This document shows positions 1 through 7,698 of a stretch of 64,000 bases of DNA, one piece after another (position 1 is the stretch's first letter; every line of letters begins with the position of its first letter). Below the pieces are notes generated by a model that saw nothing but the letters and a program-made list of their open reading frames with translations, was not told the DNA's origin and searched no databases. This DNA comes from JANJUO01 sp942492935 (lineage in GTDB: Bacteria > Bacteroidota > Ignavibacteria > Kapaibacteriales > UBA2268): positions 620,001-684,000 of the forward strand of contig OW818654.1 of NCBI GenBank assembly GCA_942492935.1. The letters run 5' to 3'. The position numbers and the translations under genes are program-made.

Positions 1-895
1 CAGACATATTTCCTTCGTAAATATTGCTGTGCTTCAAAAAACCTGATTTATTGATTACCGCTCCCAGAACTATCTGTTTACAATCATTTCGCTTCTGCTT
101 GTTCCTTCCAAAATTTGCAGTTTTGCTATTGAGCTTCTGACCTTCAAAATGTGTATTGGTTAAGTCATAAATTAATATGGTATCGTCAACATCAAATAAT
201 GTAGTCATTTTATTATAAAGATAAGTCTCCAATTCATCTTTCAATTCATATAAATCGCTTGCACTATTGTACAAATGATGGCGACTGACACTACCTATTG
301 GCTTGTCAAAAAGCTCAAGAAGTGCACTGTTTTGATTGAGCCAACTCTCTGTCTTATGTTCAGAAAATGAAGCAACTGCTCGACTGATAACTGATATCAA
401 AGCGTTGTCCACTTTGTTCTTGCTCCAGCCCTTATGCTCCAGAAAGCTCTTCAAATCAAGACGGTCAAGCATTTCATAGCACATCCATTCTGCACCGATT
501 TCACGACAATCTGTTGTGGTGACTGTTTTTAAATCCACAGATTCATATTCAGTTGTATCAATCGGCAAATCATTACTTTCTTCGTCAATTATTTTTTGAC
601 TTTCTTTTTGTTGTTTCAATTGGTATTTCGAATATAATTGCTCAACCAATTTAGTCAATTCAGGTGAAGCTTGTATCAATTCTTCAGAAATCAATTGTGT
701 ATTTCTGATTTTATTTTCTAACAATTTAGCAACAATGAAGCGATTTTCTTTTGAATTCAATAACTTATCAGAGCCAAGATATAAAATTATCTTATGCTTG
801 ACCTTACCGTCAACTCTGAAAGTCTCCGATAGTTGATACTGGTAAAATACTTTTCCCTTAGGCGTATTACTCTTTTTAACTTCTTTAATAAACAT
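1..895 (-). CDS. IS1634-type DDE transposase, 3' part cut by the window edge
   Basis: Reading the minus strand from an ATG at 895 gives an uninterrupted frame of about 298 codons that runs off the left edge. The N-terminus (MFIKEVKKSNTPKGK, then FRVDGKVKHKIILYLG) and a later block with IYDLTNTHFEG followed by FGRNKQKRNDCKQIVLG match the layout of IS1634/IS4-superfamily transposases, where the first Asp of the DDE triad lies in the 'YDLTxTyFEG' block. The remaining catalytic residues and the far terminal repeat are outside the window. The gene sits at the outer end of an array of duplicated cassettes, so it may have moved or duplicated some of that DNA. I could not find a convincing terminal inverted repeat between 896 and 1113. 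Confidence 0.85.
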   Translation of the reverse strand, partial: MFIKEVKKSNTPKGKVFYQYQLSETFRVDGKVKHKIILYLGSDKLLNSKENRFIVAKLLENKIRNTQLISEELIQASPELTKLVEQLYSKYQLKQQKESQKIIDEESNDLPIDTTEYESVDLKTVTTTDCREIGAEWMCYEMLDRLDLKSFLEHKGWSKNKVDNALISVISRAVASFSEHKTESWLNQNSALLELFDKPIGSVSRHHLYNSASDLYELKDELETYLYNKMTTLFDVDDTILIYDLTNTHFEGQKLNSKTANFGRNKQKRNDCKQIVLGAVINKSGFLKHSNIYEGNMS

Positions 896-1113
896 TTTTC
901 AACCTGTAAAATTCAACACTTACAAATATACGCAAAAAAGTCATACAATGCAAGCATCATGCACCACTCAAACGCCTTTTTTTGCCCTTTTTAGCTTAAT
1001 TTTAAGCATTCAAAAAAATCGTTTTGTTATTTTTCAAGCACTTACAAATTAAAAATATTTTCAAAAATCCCAAAATAAATTATTTTCGGTAAATTGAGGT
1101 GCAACTTGGGGTA

Positions 1114-1950
1114 ATCATATTTGTTTATATAATCTTTATTTATTTCTTATTTTTCAAAACACCCTTTACTAAAATGTAATCTCTTAAACACTTATTAATC
1201 CAATCGCTTTGAGAACTATCAATATTTATTCTTGTTGTTTGAAATTTAATTTTTTGAAACTGTGGTCGTTTACTTAATTTTGATACATATAATTCTTTAG
1301 TATCAACTACAATTTTTTTTTCATATTCACGCATATCTAAAAAATCTAATAATTCATTAAGCAATATTTCGTTGATGATAGAAAATCGAGATATTATATT
1401 ATAATCATATTCTTTACTTAACATAAATTCTGATACTTCAAATATTTCAGACTTGGCTTTTGTACTTCGAAACATTGTTACTATTGGCAGTATTTCAATA
1501 TTTATCTTAAGAGTTTCATTTGGCTTTATCTTATAGAAAAAAGGCATTTCTGTCATGAAATATTTCGCATTTGTTTCTAAATAAGGTTGATAAGTAGTAT
1601 TTAACGGAAAGTAGTTAATCATGTGGTATGCAAAAATGTGACCTGGTGACGTTGCCATTGTTGACCCCCCAAATTTACTACCTGTAAACCATAGTTCACT
1701 TCCAGGAATATAATAGTTGATACTATCTAAATTTTTAATACTTATTTTCAAGATTAATAAAGAATCTTGCAGAATTGCATCAGTATTTGATTCAATTTTA
1801 AAATCATATTTTTTGAAAATAGGTAACTTTTTATGTTCTTGGTTACAAGTAATCAAAAAAATTGATAACAATAAAAATAAAAATTTAAAACTAATCTTAT
1901 TTTGTTGCATTGATTTCATCCTTATTAATTTGTTTAAAGAATTCAATATG
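1114..1950 (-). repeat. Direct repeat, copy 1 (lipoprotein unit)
   Basis: The DNA from about 1114 to 1950 closely matches 2912-3750 in the same orientation. Both copies begin with the same AATCATATTTGTTTAT stretch and end just upstream of the lipoprotein start codon. Differences are scattered base substitutions, some changing amino acids, so this is an older duplication than the one at 43766/48646. An RHS remnant and a DUF4160/DUF2442 pair lie between the copies. Confidence 0.85.
1140..1919 (-). CDS. Predicted lipoprotein, paralogue of 2938-3717
   Basis: I start the protein at the ATG at 1919 (MKSMQQNK), which gives about 259 residues. A hydrophobic signal segment ends in a lipobox (FLITCN), so the mature protein should be lipid-anchored at the Cys. 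The rest is hydrophilic with no motif I recognise; it has a conserved stretch 'DSINYYIPGSELWFTGSKF' near residue 55-75. Its near-twin lies 1.8 kb away and the most divergent part is residues roughly 80-115. The function is unknown. It sits downstream of an RHS remnant in the first array and could be an immunity-like or surface protein, but that is only inferred from location. Confidence 0.75.
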   Translation of the reverse strand: MKSMQQNKISFKFLFLLLSIFLITCNQEHKKLPIFKKYDFKIESNTDAILQDSLLILKISIKNLDSINYYIPGSELWFTGSKFGGSTMATSPGHIFAYHMINYFPLNTTYQPYLETNAKYFMTEMPFFYKIKPNETLKINIEILPIVTMFRSTKAKSEIFEVSEFMLSKEYDYNIISRFSIINEILLNELLDFLDMREYEKKIVVDTKELYVSKLSKRPQFQKIKFQTTRINIDSSQSDWINKCLRDYILVKGVLKNKK

Positions 1951-1990
1951 ACATTTTTTTCCTAATATTCTTTTACTCAAGTAAATTCAC

Positions 1991-2284
1991 TTAATACTTG
2001 CATTGAAATTTCAAATTACTTGGAAACATTTCACCTAAGTAATACTTTCTTACACCGTGGTCTCCCAAATTGCTCTCTGTGTCTTTCTCTTTTCCAATAT
2101 AGCCAGTGGCTTGCGGACGCCCTTTGAACGCATAATCCTTCACACCGAATGCTTTATCTTGATTGCTTTCTACCACTCTGCCACTATCATTAATTACCAT
2201 TGCCACAGACCCCGATTCATCATAAATATTAATTAATAGTGGTTCCTTCCAAGTAAACACAATCAGGACAAAAATCCTGACCAT
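1991..2284 (-). pseudogene. RHS core remnant A1
   Basis: The minus-strand frame encodes a displaced piece of an RHS/YD-repeat core: DESGSVAMVINDSGRVVES, then YIGKEKDTESNLGDHGVRKY, equivalent to the usual 'YTGKERDxESGLDYFGARYY' block of RHS proteins. The normal tip that should follow is lost, and the frame ends after about 15 unrelated residues. It begins inside the 3' end of the DUF2442 gene (the two overlap in different frames over 2229-2284), which suggests that a fusion point lies there. It is the longest and best-preserved member of the 'A' family of tips in this window. Confidence 0.75.
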
Positions 2285-2468
2285 TGGGCCAATTTATCGT
2301 ACCGAATGACACCGACACTTTATTAAATAATGAAATTTCTTTTAATTCTTGGAATACTTCCAATTCAAGATATTTTGCTACATCAAATATCTTTTTTTCT
2401 CCATTTTGAAATATTGTCATAACCTTATAATTCTCAAGCGGATATGCTTCTTTTATTCTTGGATTCAT
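2229..2468 (-). CDS. DUF2442 family protein
   Basis: This 79-residue protein has the DUF2442 pattern: N-terminal 'YPLENYKVMTIFQNGEKKIFD', a central 'YLELEVFQELKE' and a C-terminal 'FGTINWPNGQDFCPD'. DUF2442 proteins are usually encoded beside DUF4160 proteins and the pair is generally treated as a putative toxin-antitoxin-like module without a demonstrated biochemical role. Here it follows the DUF4160 gene by 10 bases. The last residues after 'CPDCVYLEG' are unlike the relative at 6692 and overlap RHS remnant A1, so the native C-terminus may have been replaced at a recombination joint. Confidence 0.8.
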   Translation of the reverse strand: MNPRIKEAYPLENYKVMTIFQNGEKKIFDVAKYLELEVFQELKEISLFNKVSVSFGTINWPNGQDFCPDCVYLEGTTIN

Positions 2469-2478
2469 TTTATTAACC

Positions 2479-2748
2479 TTATTTTAATGGTTCAATAGGA
2501 TAAACATTCTTACCATTTACAGCAAGTTCCCAGTTAGCAAGCAATTCATCTCTATGCAGTTCAATCCATGCTTGTACAAGTCTTGATTTATTTTTGGGCA
2601 TTTTACCATCAATAATTTCACCATCATTAATATTGAAAGCAGCTTCAAATTCCTGATATTTTGCATGAATATGAGGAAAATTATGTTGTTTGTTGTCAGT
2701 AAAATAAATAAATATCAACACACCATAAAACATTGATATACTTGGCAT
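2479..2748 (-). CDS. DUF4160 family protein
   Basis: The protein starts MPSISMFYG, and I chose the ATG at 2748 because it has a GGGAG ribosome-binding site 6 bases upstream and matches the start of the relative at 6948-7214. The length is 89 residues. Conserved DUF4160 features are 'HNFPHIHAKYQEFEAAF', 'NDGEIIDGKMP' and the C-terminal 'ELLANWELAVNGKNVYPIEPL'. The gene is first in a two-gene unit with the DUF2442 gene. The paired families recur four times in this window. Confidence 0.85.
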   Translation of the reverse strand: MPSISMFYGVLIFIYFTDNKQHNFPHIHAKYQEFEAAFNINDGEIIDGKMPKNKSRLVQAWIELHRDELLANWELAVNGKNVYPIEPLK

Positions 2749-2807
2749 AAAAACTCCCAATTTGATAAAGAATAATTGACAAATTTAATTTACTTTTATT
2801 TTACTTC

Positions 2808-2905
2808 TCCCACATAGCATCAGGACAGAGGAAGCGACCTAAGTCGAGGAAGTACTTCCTAACTCCATGATTAACAAGTTTGCTTTCTCTACATCTTTTT
2901 CTTTG
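2808..2905 (-). pseudogene. RHS core remnant A2
   Basis: The minus strand reads HGVRKYFLDLGRFLCPDAMW followed by EK and a stop. This is the RHS-core tip ('Y(D)xxLGRFLxPD') and continues the part missing from A1. The frame upstream contains a decayed 'GKEKDxES' block. The fragment lies between the lipoprotein gene (2938-3717) and the DUF4160 gene, in the same orientation as both. Confidence 0.75.
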
Positions 2906-2911
2906 GATTTA

Positions 2912-3750
2912 ATCATATTTGTTTATTTAATCTTTATTTATTTCTTATTTATCAAAACACCCTTTACTAAAATGTAATCTCTTAAACATTCATTAATCCA
3001 ATCGCTTTGAGAACTATCAATTTTTATTTTTGTTGTTTGAAATTTAATTTTTTGAATCTGTGGTAGTTTACTTAATTTTGATACATATAATTCTTTAGTA
3101 TCAACTATAATTTTTTTTTCATATTCACGCATATCAAAAAAATCTAATAATTCATTAAGCAATATTTCGTTGATGATAGAAAATCGAGATATTATATTAT
3201 AATCATATTCTTTACTTAACATAAATTCTGATACTTCAAATATTTCAGACTTGGCTTTTGTACTTCGAAACATTGTTACTATTGGCAGTATTTCAATATT
3301 TATCTTAAGAGTTTCATTTGGCTTTATCTTATAGAAAAAAGGCATTTTTGTCATGAAATAATACGCATACGTTTGAAATAAAGGTTGATAAGTAGTATTT
3401 AATGGAAAGTAGTTAATCATGTGGTGTGCAAAAATATCACCTGGTGAAGTTGACGCTGATGCCCCATCAAATTTACTACCTGTAAACCATAGTTCACTTC
3501 CAGGAATATAATAGTTGATACTATCTAAATTTTTAATACTTATTTTCAAGATTATTAATGAATCGTTCAGAATTGCATCAATACCCGATTCAGTTTTAAA
3601 ATCATATTTTTTGTAAATAGGTAACTTATTATTATCTTGGTTACAAGTAATTAAAAAAATAAATAACAATAAAATTAAAAATTTAAAACTAATCTTATTT
3701 TGTTGCATTGATTTCATCCTTATTAATTTGTATAAAGAATTCTTTATGAC
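2912..3750 (-). repeat. Direct repeat, copy 2 (lipoprotein unit)
   Basis: This is the second copy of the unit described at 1114-1950. Homology reaches upstream of the lipoprotein gene into the last few codons of the radical SAM gene (the run of As coding for its terminal Lys residues and the following GTCATA motif are also present upstream of copy 1). Copy 1 was therefore probably derived from DNA that once lay next to the radical SAM gene. Confidence 0.8.
2938..3717 (-). CDS. Predicted lipoprotein, paralogue of 1140-1919
   Basis: Starting at the ATG at 3717 (MKSMQQNK) gives about 259 residues with the same signal segment and lipobox (FLITCN) as its twin. Most residues are identical to the protein at 1140-1919; the clusters of difference are near residues 25-45 and 80-110. 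It starts about 34 bases after the radical SAM stop, so the two genes are probably co-transcribed. A longer in-frame start that overlaps the radical SAM gene exists but would place charged residues before the signal peptide. The function is unknown. Confidence 0.75.
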   Translation of the reverse strand: MKSMQQNKISFKFLILLLFIFLITCNQDNNKLPIYKKYDFKTESGIDAILNDSLIILKISIKNLDSINYYIPGSELWFTGSKFDGASASTSPGDIFAHHMINYFPLNTTYQPLFQTYAYYFMTKMPFFYKIKPNETLKINIEILPIVTMFRSTKAKSEIFEVSEFMLSKEYDYNIISRFSIINEILLNELLDFFDMREYEKKIIVDTKELYVSKLSKLPQIQKIKFQTTKIKIDSSQSDWINECLRDYILVKGVLINKK

Positions 3751-3751
3751 A

Positions 3752-5128
3752 TTATTTTTTTTCATAGTTTTCAATTTCGCATAGCAATAATTCTAATAAT
3801 GGTAACATATTTTTTAGTCCTCCCAAGTTAATTATTAAATTCCATAATTCCTCAAATTTTTTCCAACCTCCAGTATAAAATAAGTGCTTCATTTTGTGTT
3901 TGAATGAGTCATGAGAAAATGATGATTTAATTACATTATTCCATTTGTAGAATTCCTTGTAAGCCCACCAATAACCATTTTCTAATTCCGATGCAGACAT
4001 TCCCTCTGTTTCAAATACAACATGTCGAGTATCGTATAAATCCCAATCTTTAGTTATAATTCTACCGCTATTAATCATTGATTTATAAAGTCGTGTACCT
4101 GGATAAGGCGTCAAAATATGATATGTTGCAGTTGTGATTGCATTTTTAATTCCCCAATCAACTGTTCTTTTAAATACATCTGGATTATCGTTATCAAGCC
4201 CAAAAACAAAACTGCCATTAATCATAATCCCTAAGTCGTGTAATCTTTGGACAGCCCTTTCATAATCAATCTTAAGATTTTGACTTTTATTACTTTGCTT
4301 CAGGTTTTCAGGAGAGAAGGTTTCAAATCCTACAAATAAACTTCTTAAACCTGCTTTTGCTGCTTTTTCTATAAGGTTACCTTCAAGTATTGATTTAACT
4401 GTTGCAGCACCTTGAAATACCCTATTCATTCCTCTCATTCCCTCGAAAAGTTCAGCCGCTAATTGAGGATTACCAAGTAAATGGTCATCAAGAAAATATA
4501 AATGTCGTCCTTTTAATCGCGAAATTTCAGTTAAAATCTCATCAACTCTTTGTGTATAAAATGAAATACCACCTTGAAAAAAGGCGTCCTTATAGCAAAA
4601 ATTACAATGATGTGGGCATCCTCTTGAAATAACTAATGAATTTGGCACAAGATACTTCTCTCTTTTTATTAAATCTCTTCGGGGAGCAGGAATGTTTTGG
4701 ATTGTTCGACCGTTAGTTGAAATATATCTTTTCTTTGGTGTTTTAGCTTTGAAATCGTTAATGAAATCCGGGAATGTCTGTTCTGCTGGTCCAATGAAAA
4801 TTGTATCGGCAAATTGTTCTGCTTCATCTGGTATAGCCGTTACATGTAATCCTCCCATTGCAACAAATATTCCTCTTTCTCTATATTGTTTTGCAATAGA
4901 ATATGCTCTTTTTGCATTTGTAACATATACCTGAATTAACACTAAATCAGGTTTATCATTAAGTTCCAATTTTTCAACATGCTGATCTTGTAATTCAATA
5001 TCATCATCACTATCAAGAAAAGCAGCGATAGTTGCTAAACCAAGGGGAGGAAACAGGGAATATTTAATCGGTCTCCAAAATGCACTTTTTGCTTCAGTTA
5101 AAGCAGGCAAAATAAGTTTAACCTTCAT
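3752..5128 (-). CDS. B12-binding-domain radical SAM protein
   Basis: The 458-residue protein has an N-terminal cobalamin-binding-type domain (about residues 1-125, with 'PLGLATIAAFLD' and 'GGLHVTAIPDEAEQFADTIFIG') and a radical SAM domain with the iron-sulfur motif C171-x3-C175-x2-C178 (RGCPHHCNFCYKD). A 'GFETFSPENL' block and 'GSFVFGLDNDNPDVFKRTVDW' fit the barrel of this family, followed by a C-terminal extension that often occurs in lipid- or tetrapyrrole-modifying members (BchE/HpnP/Elp3-like layout). The base-off His motif is incomplete (DQH at 48-50 without the usual Gly). The substrate is not predictable. It is much larger than other array cargo and looks functional. Confidence 0.85.
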   Translation of the reverse strand: MKVKLILPALTEAKSAFWRPIKYSLFPPLGLATIAAFLDSDDDIELQDQHVEKLELNDKPDLVLIQVYVTNAKRAYSIAKQYRERGIFVAMGGLHVTAIPDEAEQFADTIFIGPAEQTFPDFINDFKAKTPKKRYISTNGRTIQNIPAPRRDLIKREKYLVPNSLVISRGCPHHCNFCYKDAFFQGGISFYTQRVDEILTEISRLKGRHLYFLDDHLLGNPQLAAELFEGMRGMNRVFQGAATVKSILEGNLIEKAAKAGLRSLFVGFETFSPENLKQSNKSQNLKIDYERAVQRLHDLGIMINGSFVFGLDNDNPDVFKRTVDWGIKNAITTATYHILTPYPGTRLYKSMINSGRIITKDWDLYDTRHVVFETEGMSASELENGYWWAYKEFYKWNNVIKSSFSHDSFKHKMKHLFYTGGWKKFEELWNLIINLGGLKNMLPLLELLLCEIENYEKK

Positions 5129-5264
5129 CTATATTAATCCAAATTTTAAGATATACCAATGTATATTAAGATCAATATGCATCCTTCAATTTTTGGAAAA
5201 CATTCTTTTAAATTATGATAACTCAAAAAAGAATTGACGTAATTAATAAAATCTATTTTACTTC

Positions 5265-5335
5265 TCTTATAGAGCATCAGGACACAAAAATCTGCCAAGT
5301 TCTGAATCATATTTACTCACGACTTGGTCTGCAAT
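5265..5335 (-). pseudogene. RHS core remnant A3
   Basis: The minus strand reads DQVVSKYDSELGRFLCPDAL, then a stop and EK. It is the same tip as A2, with the usual Trp codon changed to a stop. It begins only a few bases after the stop codon of the small gene at 5338-5646. Confidence 0.7.
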
Positions 5336-5337
5336 TT

Positions 5338-5646
5338 TCATTTTATTTCTTCCTTTTTCTCATCAATTACTTCCTTTTGTATTTCTATTAATGTGTCATA
5401 AAGAGACTTTACTTTTTCTTGAGTCCAATCTCTATAAAAGATTGAACTTTCAGGATTTATTCGATGTAATATTTTCTTTGTTTTGTATAAAGGTGTATTT
5501 ACACCATCATAAAATAATATCATAGTTTTAACGGATTTTACTATACCATATTTAGAATAATAGATTGTTATATTTGTCAAATCCAATTCAATTTCTTTCT
5601 TTTTTCTCCATAGATGAGTTTTAAGTTTTAAAAAACTTTCCGTCAA
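5338..5646 (-). CDS. Hypothetical protein, 102 residues
   Basis: This soluble, Lys/Glu-rich protein (ending KKEEIK) overlaps the end of the upstream membrane-protein gene by 26 bases, which suggests translational coupling. I recognise no domain. The pair occupies one interval between two RHS remnants, so it is a candidate unknown toxin/immunity-type cassette. An alternative is that the pair is a single membrane protein broken by a frameshift: the upstream protein ends shortly after two membrane segments and this one begins with a cytoplasmic-type sequence that contains a Tyr/Ile-rich strand region. Confidence 0.55.
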   Translation of the reverse strand: MTESFLKLKTHLWRKKKEIELDLTNITIYYSKYGIVKSVKTMILFYDGVNTPLYKTKKILHRINPESSIFYRDWTQEKVKSLYDTLIEIQKEVIDEKKEEIK

Positions 5647-5866
5647 GTTCTATCCTATAAGTATAGTGTTTGTATTCTTCAAGGTAGAAAGATGATGTAA
5701 TAATTGAAGCAATAAAGAATACTAAAATGGAAATTGGATTAAAATCAACTTTTGGTAAAATATATAGCAACATTAATGCAAATACTAAAAAGGAGCCTGG
5801 ATAAATACCCAAAAAGAACCTATAAAAAATACTTCTTTCTATATAATCTATGATAATTAATTTCAA
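5621..5866 (-). CDS. Small two-segment membrane protein
   Basis: About 81 residues from a TTG start at 5866 that has a GGAAAG box upstream; no ATG is available early in the frame. Two hydrophobic segments (about residues 12-36 and 44-60) are joined by a short turn, followed by 'EEYKHYTYRIELDGKFFKT'. This tail followed by the next frame resembles small PH-like or bacteriocin-immunity membrane proteins in layout, but I cannot assign a family. A frameshift with 5338-5646 is possible because the overlap is in another frame. Confidence 0.5.
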   Translation of the reverse strand: MKLIIIDYIERSIFYRFFLGIYPGSFLVFALMLLYILPKVDFNPISILVFFIASIITSSFYLEEYKHYTYRIELDGKFFKT

Positions 5867-5894
5867 TACTTATCTTTCCATTATTCCCGTCTTA

Positions 5895-5983
5895 ATAACT
5901 TTATTAGGTGTTCGCATTTTATAAACATAATCCTTCACTCCGAATGTTTTATATTGATTGCTTTCCACCATTTTACCACTATC
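5895..5983 (-). pseudogene. RHS core remnant A4
   Basis: The minus strand reads DSGKMVESNQYKTFGVKDYV followed by YKMRT. This matches the middle part of remnant A1 (NDSGRVVESNQDKAFGVKDYAF) but lacks the tip, which instead sits beyond the two small genes as remnant A3. The HicA gene ends directly upstream. Confidence 0.65.
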
Positions 5984-5999
5984 AACAAAAAAATATTTA

Positions 6000-6197
6000 T
6001 TATTCAATAACATCTAAGATTGATTTTACAATTTTAGGATGTAAGTCTTTTCCAGAATGATATGGTATTACAATCCTCTCTTCATCTTTGATATAAATTT
6101 TATGACTTCCTTTAGTTCTAACCAAGATAAAGCCATTTTTCAACAGCATTTGTTCGGCTTGCTTTGCATTTAAAATAGGCAATTTAGGCAAATTCAA
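6000..6197 (-). CDS. hicA: HicA-type mRNA interferase toxin
   Basis: The 65-residue protein has the double-stranded RNA-binding-like fold signature of HicA: 'AEQMLLKNGFILVRTKGSHKIYIK' with the catalytic His in 'GSHKIY', then 'RIVIPYHSGKDLHPKIVKSIL'. HicA toxins cleave mRNA in the cytoplasm and are neutralised by HicB. The gene begins inside the last codons of hicB (14-base overlap), the reverse of the commonest hicA-hicB order but known. It is intact, unlike several other toxins in the arrays. Confidence 0.9.
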   Translation of the reverse strand: MNLPKLPILNAKQAEQMLLKNGFILVRTKGSHKIYIKDEERIVIPYHSGKDLHPKIVKSILDVIE

Positions 6198-6408
6198 CCT
6201 CTAAACTTGTTGAATAAATTTGCTTATTAAATAATAGAGACAAGTCTTCTTTGTAAGTTTCAATATATAAATCAACCGCTTCTTTTAAATTCACCATTGC
6301 CTCATCAAAAGTATCGCCTTGTGTATGGCAACCTTTTAACTCTGGACAATATGCAAAATATCCATGTTCATCTTGTTCGATTATTGCCGTAATTTTGCCT
6401 TTATTCAT
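6184..6408 (-). CDS. hicB: HicB-type antitoxin
   Basis: The 74-residue protein has the HicB partial RNase-H-like fold motif 'ITAIIEQDEHGYFAYCPELKG' followed by 'HTQGDTFDEAMVNLKEAVDLY'. It ends in a short tail without a separate DNA-binding domain, so autoregulation may be weak or rely on the complex. It is the first gene of the hicBA unit and ends in overlap with hicA. Confidence 0.9.
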   Translation of the reverse strand: MNKGKITAIIEQDEHGYFAYCPELKGCHTQGDTFDEAMVNLKEAVDLYIETYKEDLSLLFNKQIYSTSLEVEFA

Positions 6409-6487
6409 AAAATCAAATTCCTAAATTTATAATCATCAAAAATCTGATATACGTTAATATAGTTAGTTTATTATCTTAATATCCTGC

Positions 6488-6626
6488 ATACTGATAAGGT
6501 GTCATTGATATATACTTCTCCCACATTGCATCTGGGTACAAAAATATGCCTAAATCTGAATCATATTTACGGACGCTTAATGCTATATACTTACTGCTTT
6601 CCACAACTCTGCCACTATCATTTATT
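6488..6626 (-). pseudogene. RHS core remnant A5
   Basis: The minus strand encodes DSGRVVESSKYIALSVRKYD, continuing SDLGIFLYPDAMWEKYISMT and PYQYAGY before a stop. This remnant retains the post-tip segment 'WEKY..MTPYQYAG' that in complete RHS proteins leads into the variable C-terminal region, so it marks where a C-terminal cassette would begin. HicB follows downstream. Confidence 0.75.
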
Positions 6627-6691
6627 TAATGTCCAAAAAAACATAAAAAATCAATTTAAAATATTGAATAGTAATGATTAAATATCTGAAC

Positions 6692-6943
6692 TTAAATCAA
6701 TTTATCAATATTTATGCTTTTTTCGTATAGAATTTCAGGGTCAATATCTAATCCATTTTCCCATTGAATAGAATCAAAACAAACCTTTACTTTTTTGAAT
6801 TCAATTTCATTTTTCAATTGTTTAAATAAACCAATTTCCAAAAATTCCTTCATATCAAAAATTTTTGTTTCCTGATTTTCAAATATTAATTTAAGTTTGA
6901 AGTTATCCAAAGGCTTGACATCTATAACTGAACTGTAATTCAT
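6692..6943 (-). CDS. DUF2442 family protein
   Basis: The 83-residue protein carries 'VKPLDNFKLKLIFENQETKIFDMKEFLE', 'LKNEIEFKKVKVCFDSIQWENGLDIDPEILYE', a typical full-length DUF2442 ending. It starts 4 bases after the DUF4160 gene ends, so the two form a tight unit. Comparison with the protein at 2229 shows the C-terminus expected of an unbroken member. Confidence 0.85.
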   Translation of the reverse strand: MNYSSVIDVKPLDNFKLKLIFENQETKIFDMKEFLEIGLFKQLKNEIEFKKVKVCFDSIQWENGLDIDPEILYEKSINIDKLI

Positions 6944-6947
6944 AATT

Positions 6948-7214
6948 TTACCTCAATGGTTTAATATTATATGGCTGTTCACCATTTTGACAAAGTTCCC
7001 AATTAGCTAATAAATCATCTTTATACATTTCAGCCCATGCTAAAACTAACTTTCTCTGTTTGGAGGGTAAGTCTCCATCAACAATTTCGCAAGTATTTAT
7101 ATCTACTTTTGCTTTCATACCTTGGTAATATGCATGAAAATGTGCCGGGTTATGTTCTGCAGGTGCATAATACATTCTTATTATCAATCCATAAAACATC
7201 GATATACTTGGCAT
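6948..7214 (-). CDS. DUF4160 family protein
   Basis: The 88-residue protein starts MPSISMFYG and has 'PAHFHAYYQGMKAKVDINTCEIVDGDLP' and 'DLLANWELCQNGEQPYNIKPLR'. It is clearly homologous to 2479-2748 but well diverged, so the two array copies are not a recent duplication. The His-rich 'HNPAHFHAYY' segment is a hallmark of the family. It is first in the unit with DUF2442. Confidence 0.85.
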   Translation of the reverse strand: MPSISMFYGLIIRMYYAPAEHNPAHFHAYYQGMKAKVDINTCEIVDGDLPSKQRKLVLAWAEMYKDDLLANWELCQNGEQPYNIKPLR

Positions 7215-7261
7215 AGAACCCCCGATAATTAAAATTTTATTGACATATTTGTAGAAATTTT

Positions 7262-7375
7262 ATTTTATTTCTCCCACATAGCATCAGGGCACAAAAATCT
7301 GCCTAAGTCAGAATTCATTTAATATTATTGCTTTCCACTACTTAGCCACTATCATTAATTACCATCGCTATAGAA
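7262..7375 (-). pseudogene. RHS core remnant A6
   Basis: The minus strand shows SIAMVINDSG, a stop where Arg/Lys is expected, VVESNN, and after an internal deletion NSDLGRFLCPDAMWEK then a stop. It combines the middle block and the tip of the RHS core, so the loss of the intervening 'GKEKD' block is specific to this copy. Confidence 0.7.
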
Positions 7376-7420
7376 CATTTTACAAATTTTTCTACAAAGG
7401 TTTGCAATTCGTCAATTTGA

Positions 7421-7698
7421 TTAATAAATATTACTTCTATGGTCGATATCATAGATTTTCAAAATTGAATTTTCATAATCAACAAGAAAAATTACCCGAA
7501 AATCACCAATTCTTAATCTTTTATAAGGAAACCAATCTCCTTTCATTGCCTTAATATCCATTGATTTAAAAGAATAATACCAGATTCTTCAATGCTATTT
7601 TTCAGGGATTTAATTTTTTCGGTAATTATTGACCTATTTTTTGCTTCCAGTTTATTTAAAAACTTTAAACTCGAGCTACTAATTTCAACTTTTATCAT
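7421..7698 (-). pseudogene. RelE/ParE-type toxin with a one-base deletion
   Basis: The minus strand from the ATG at 7698 reads MIKVEISSSSLKFLNKLEAK, and after a shift of frame near 7565-7575 continues MDIKAMKGDWFPYKRLRIGD, FRVIFLVDYENSILKIYDID and HRSNIY before the stop. The second part is the RelE/ParE core (RLRIGDFRVIF and a terminal HR-x-x-IY). The total length is one base short of a multiple of three, consistent with loss of one A in an A/T-rich stretch. The start overlaps the antitoxin stop (ATGA). A sequencing slip in this A-run would also explain it. Confidence 0.75.

Noticed and set aside
1717..1965. Plus-strand open frame opposite the lipoprotein signal region.
   Set aside because: It covers the complementary strand of a gene with a recognisable signal peptide, duplicated on the opposite strand, and has no start signal.
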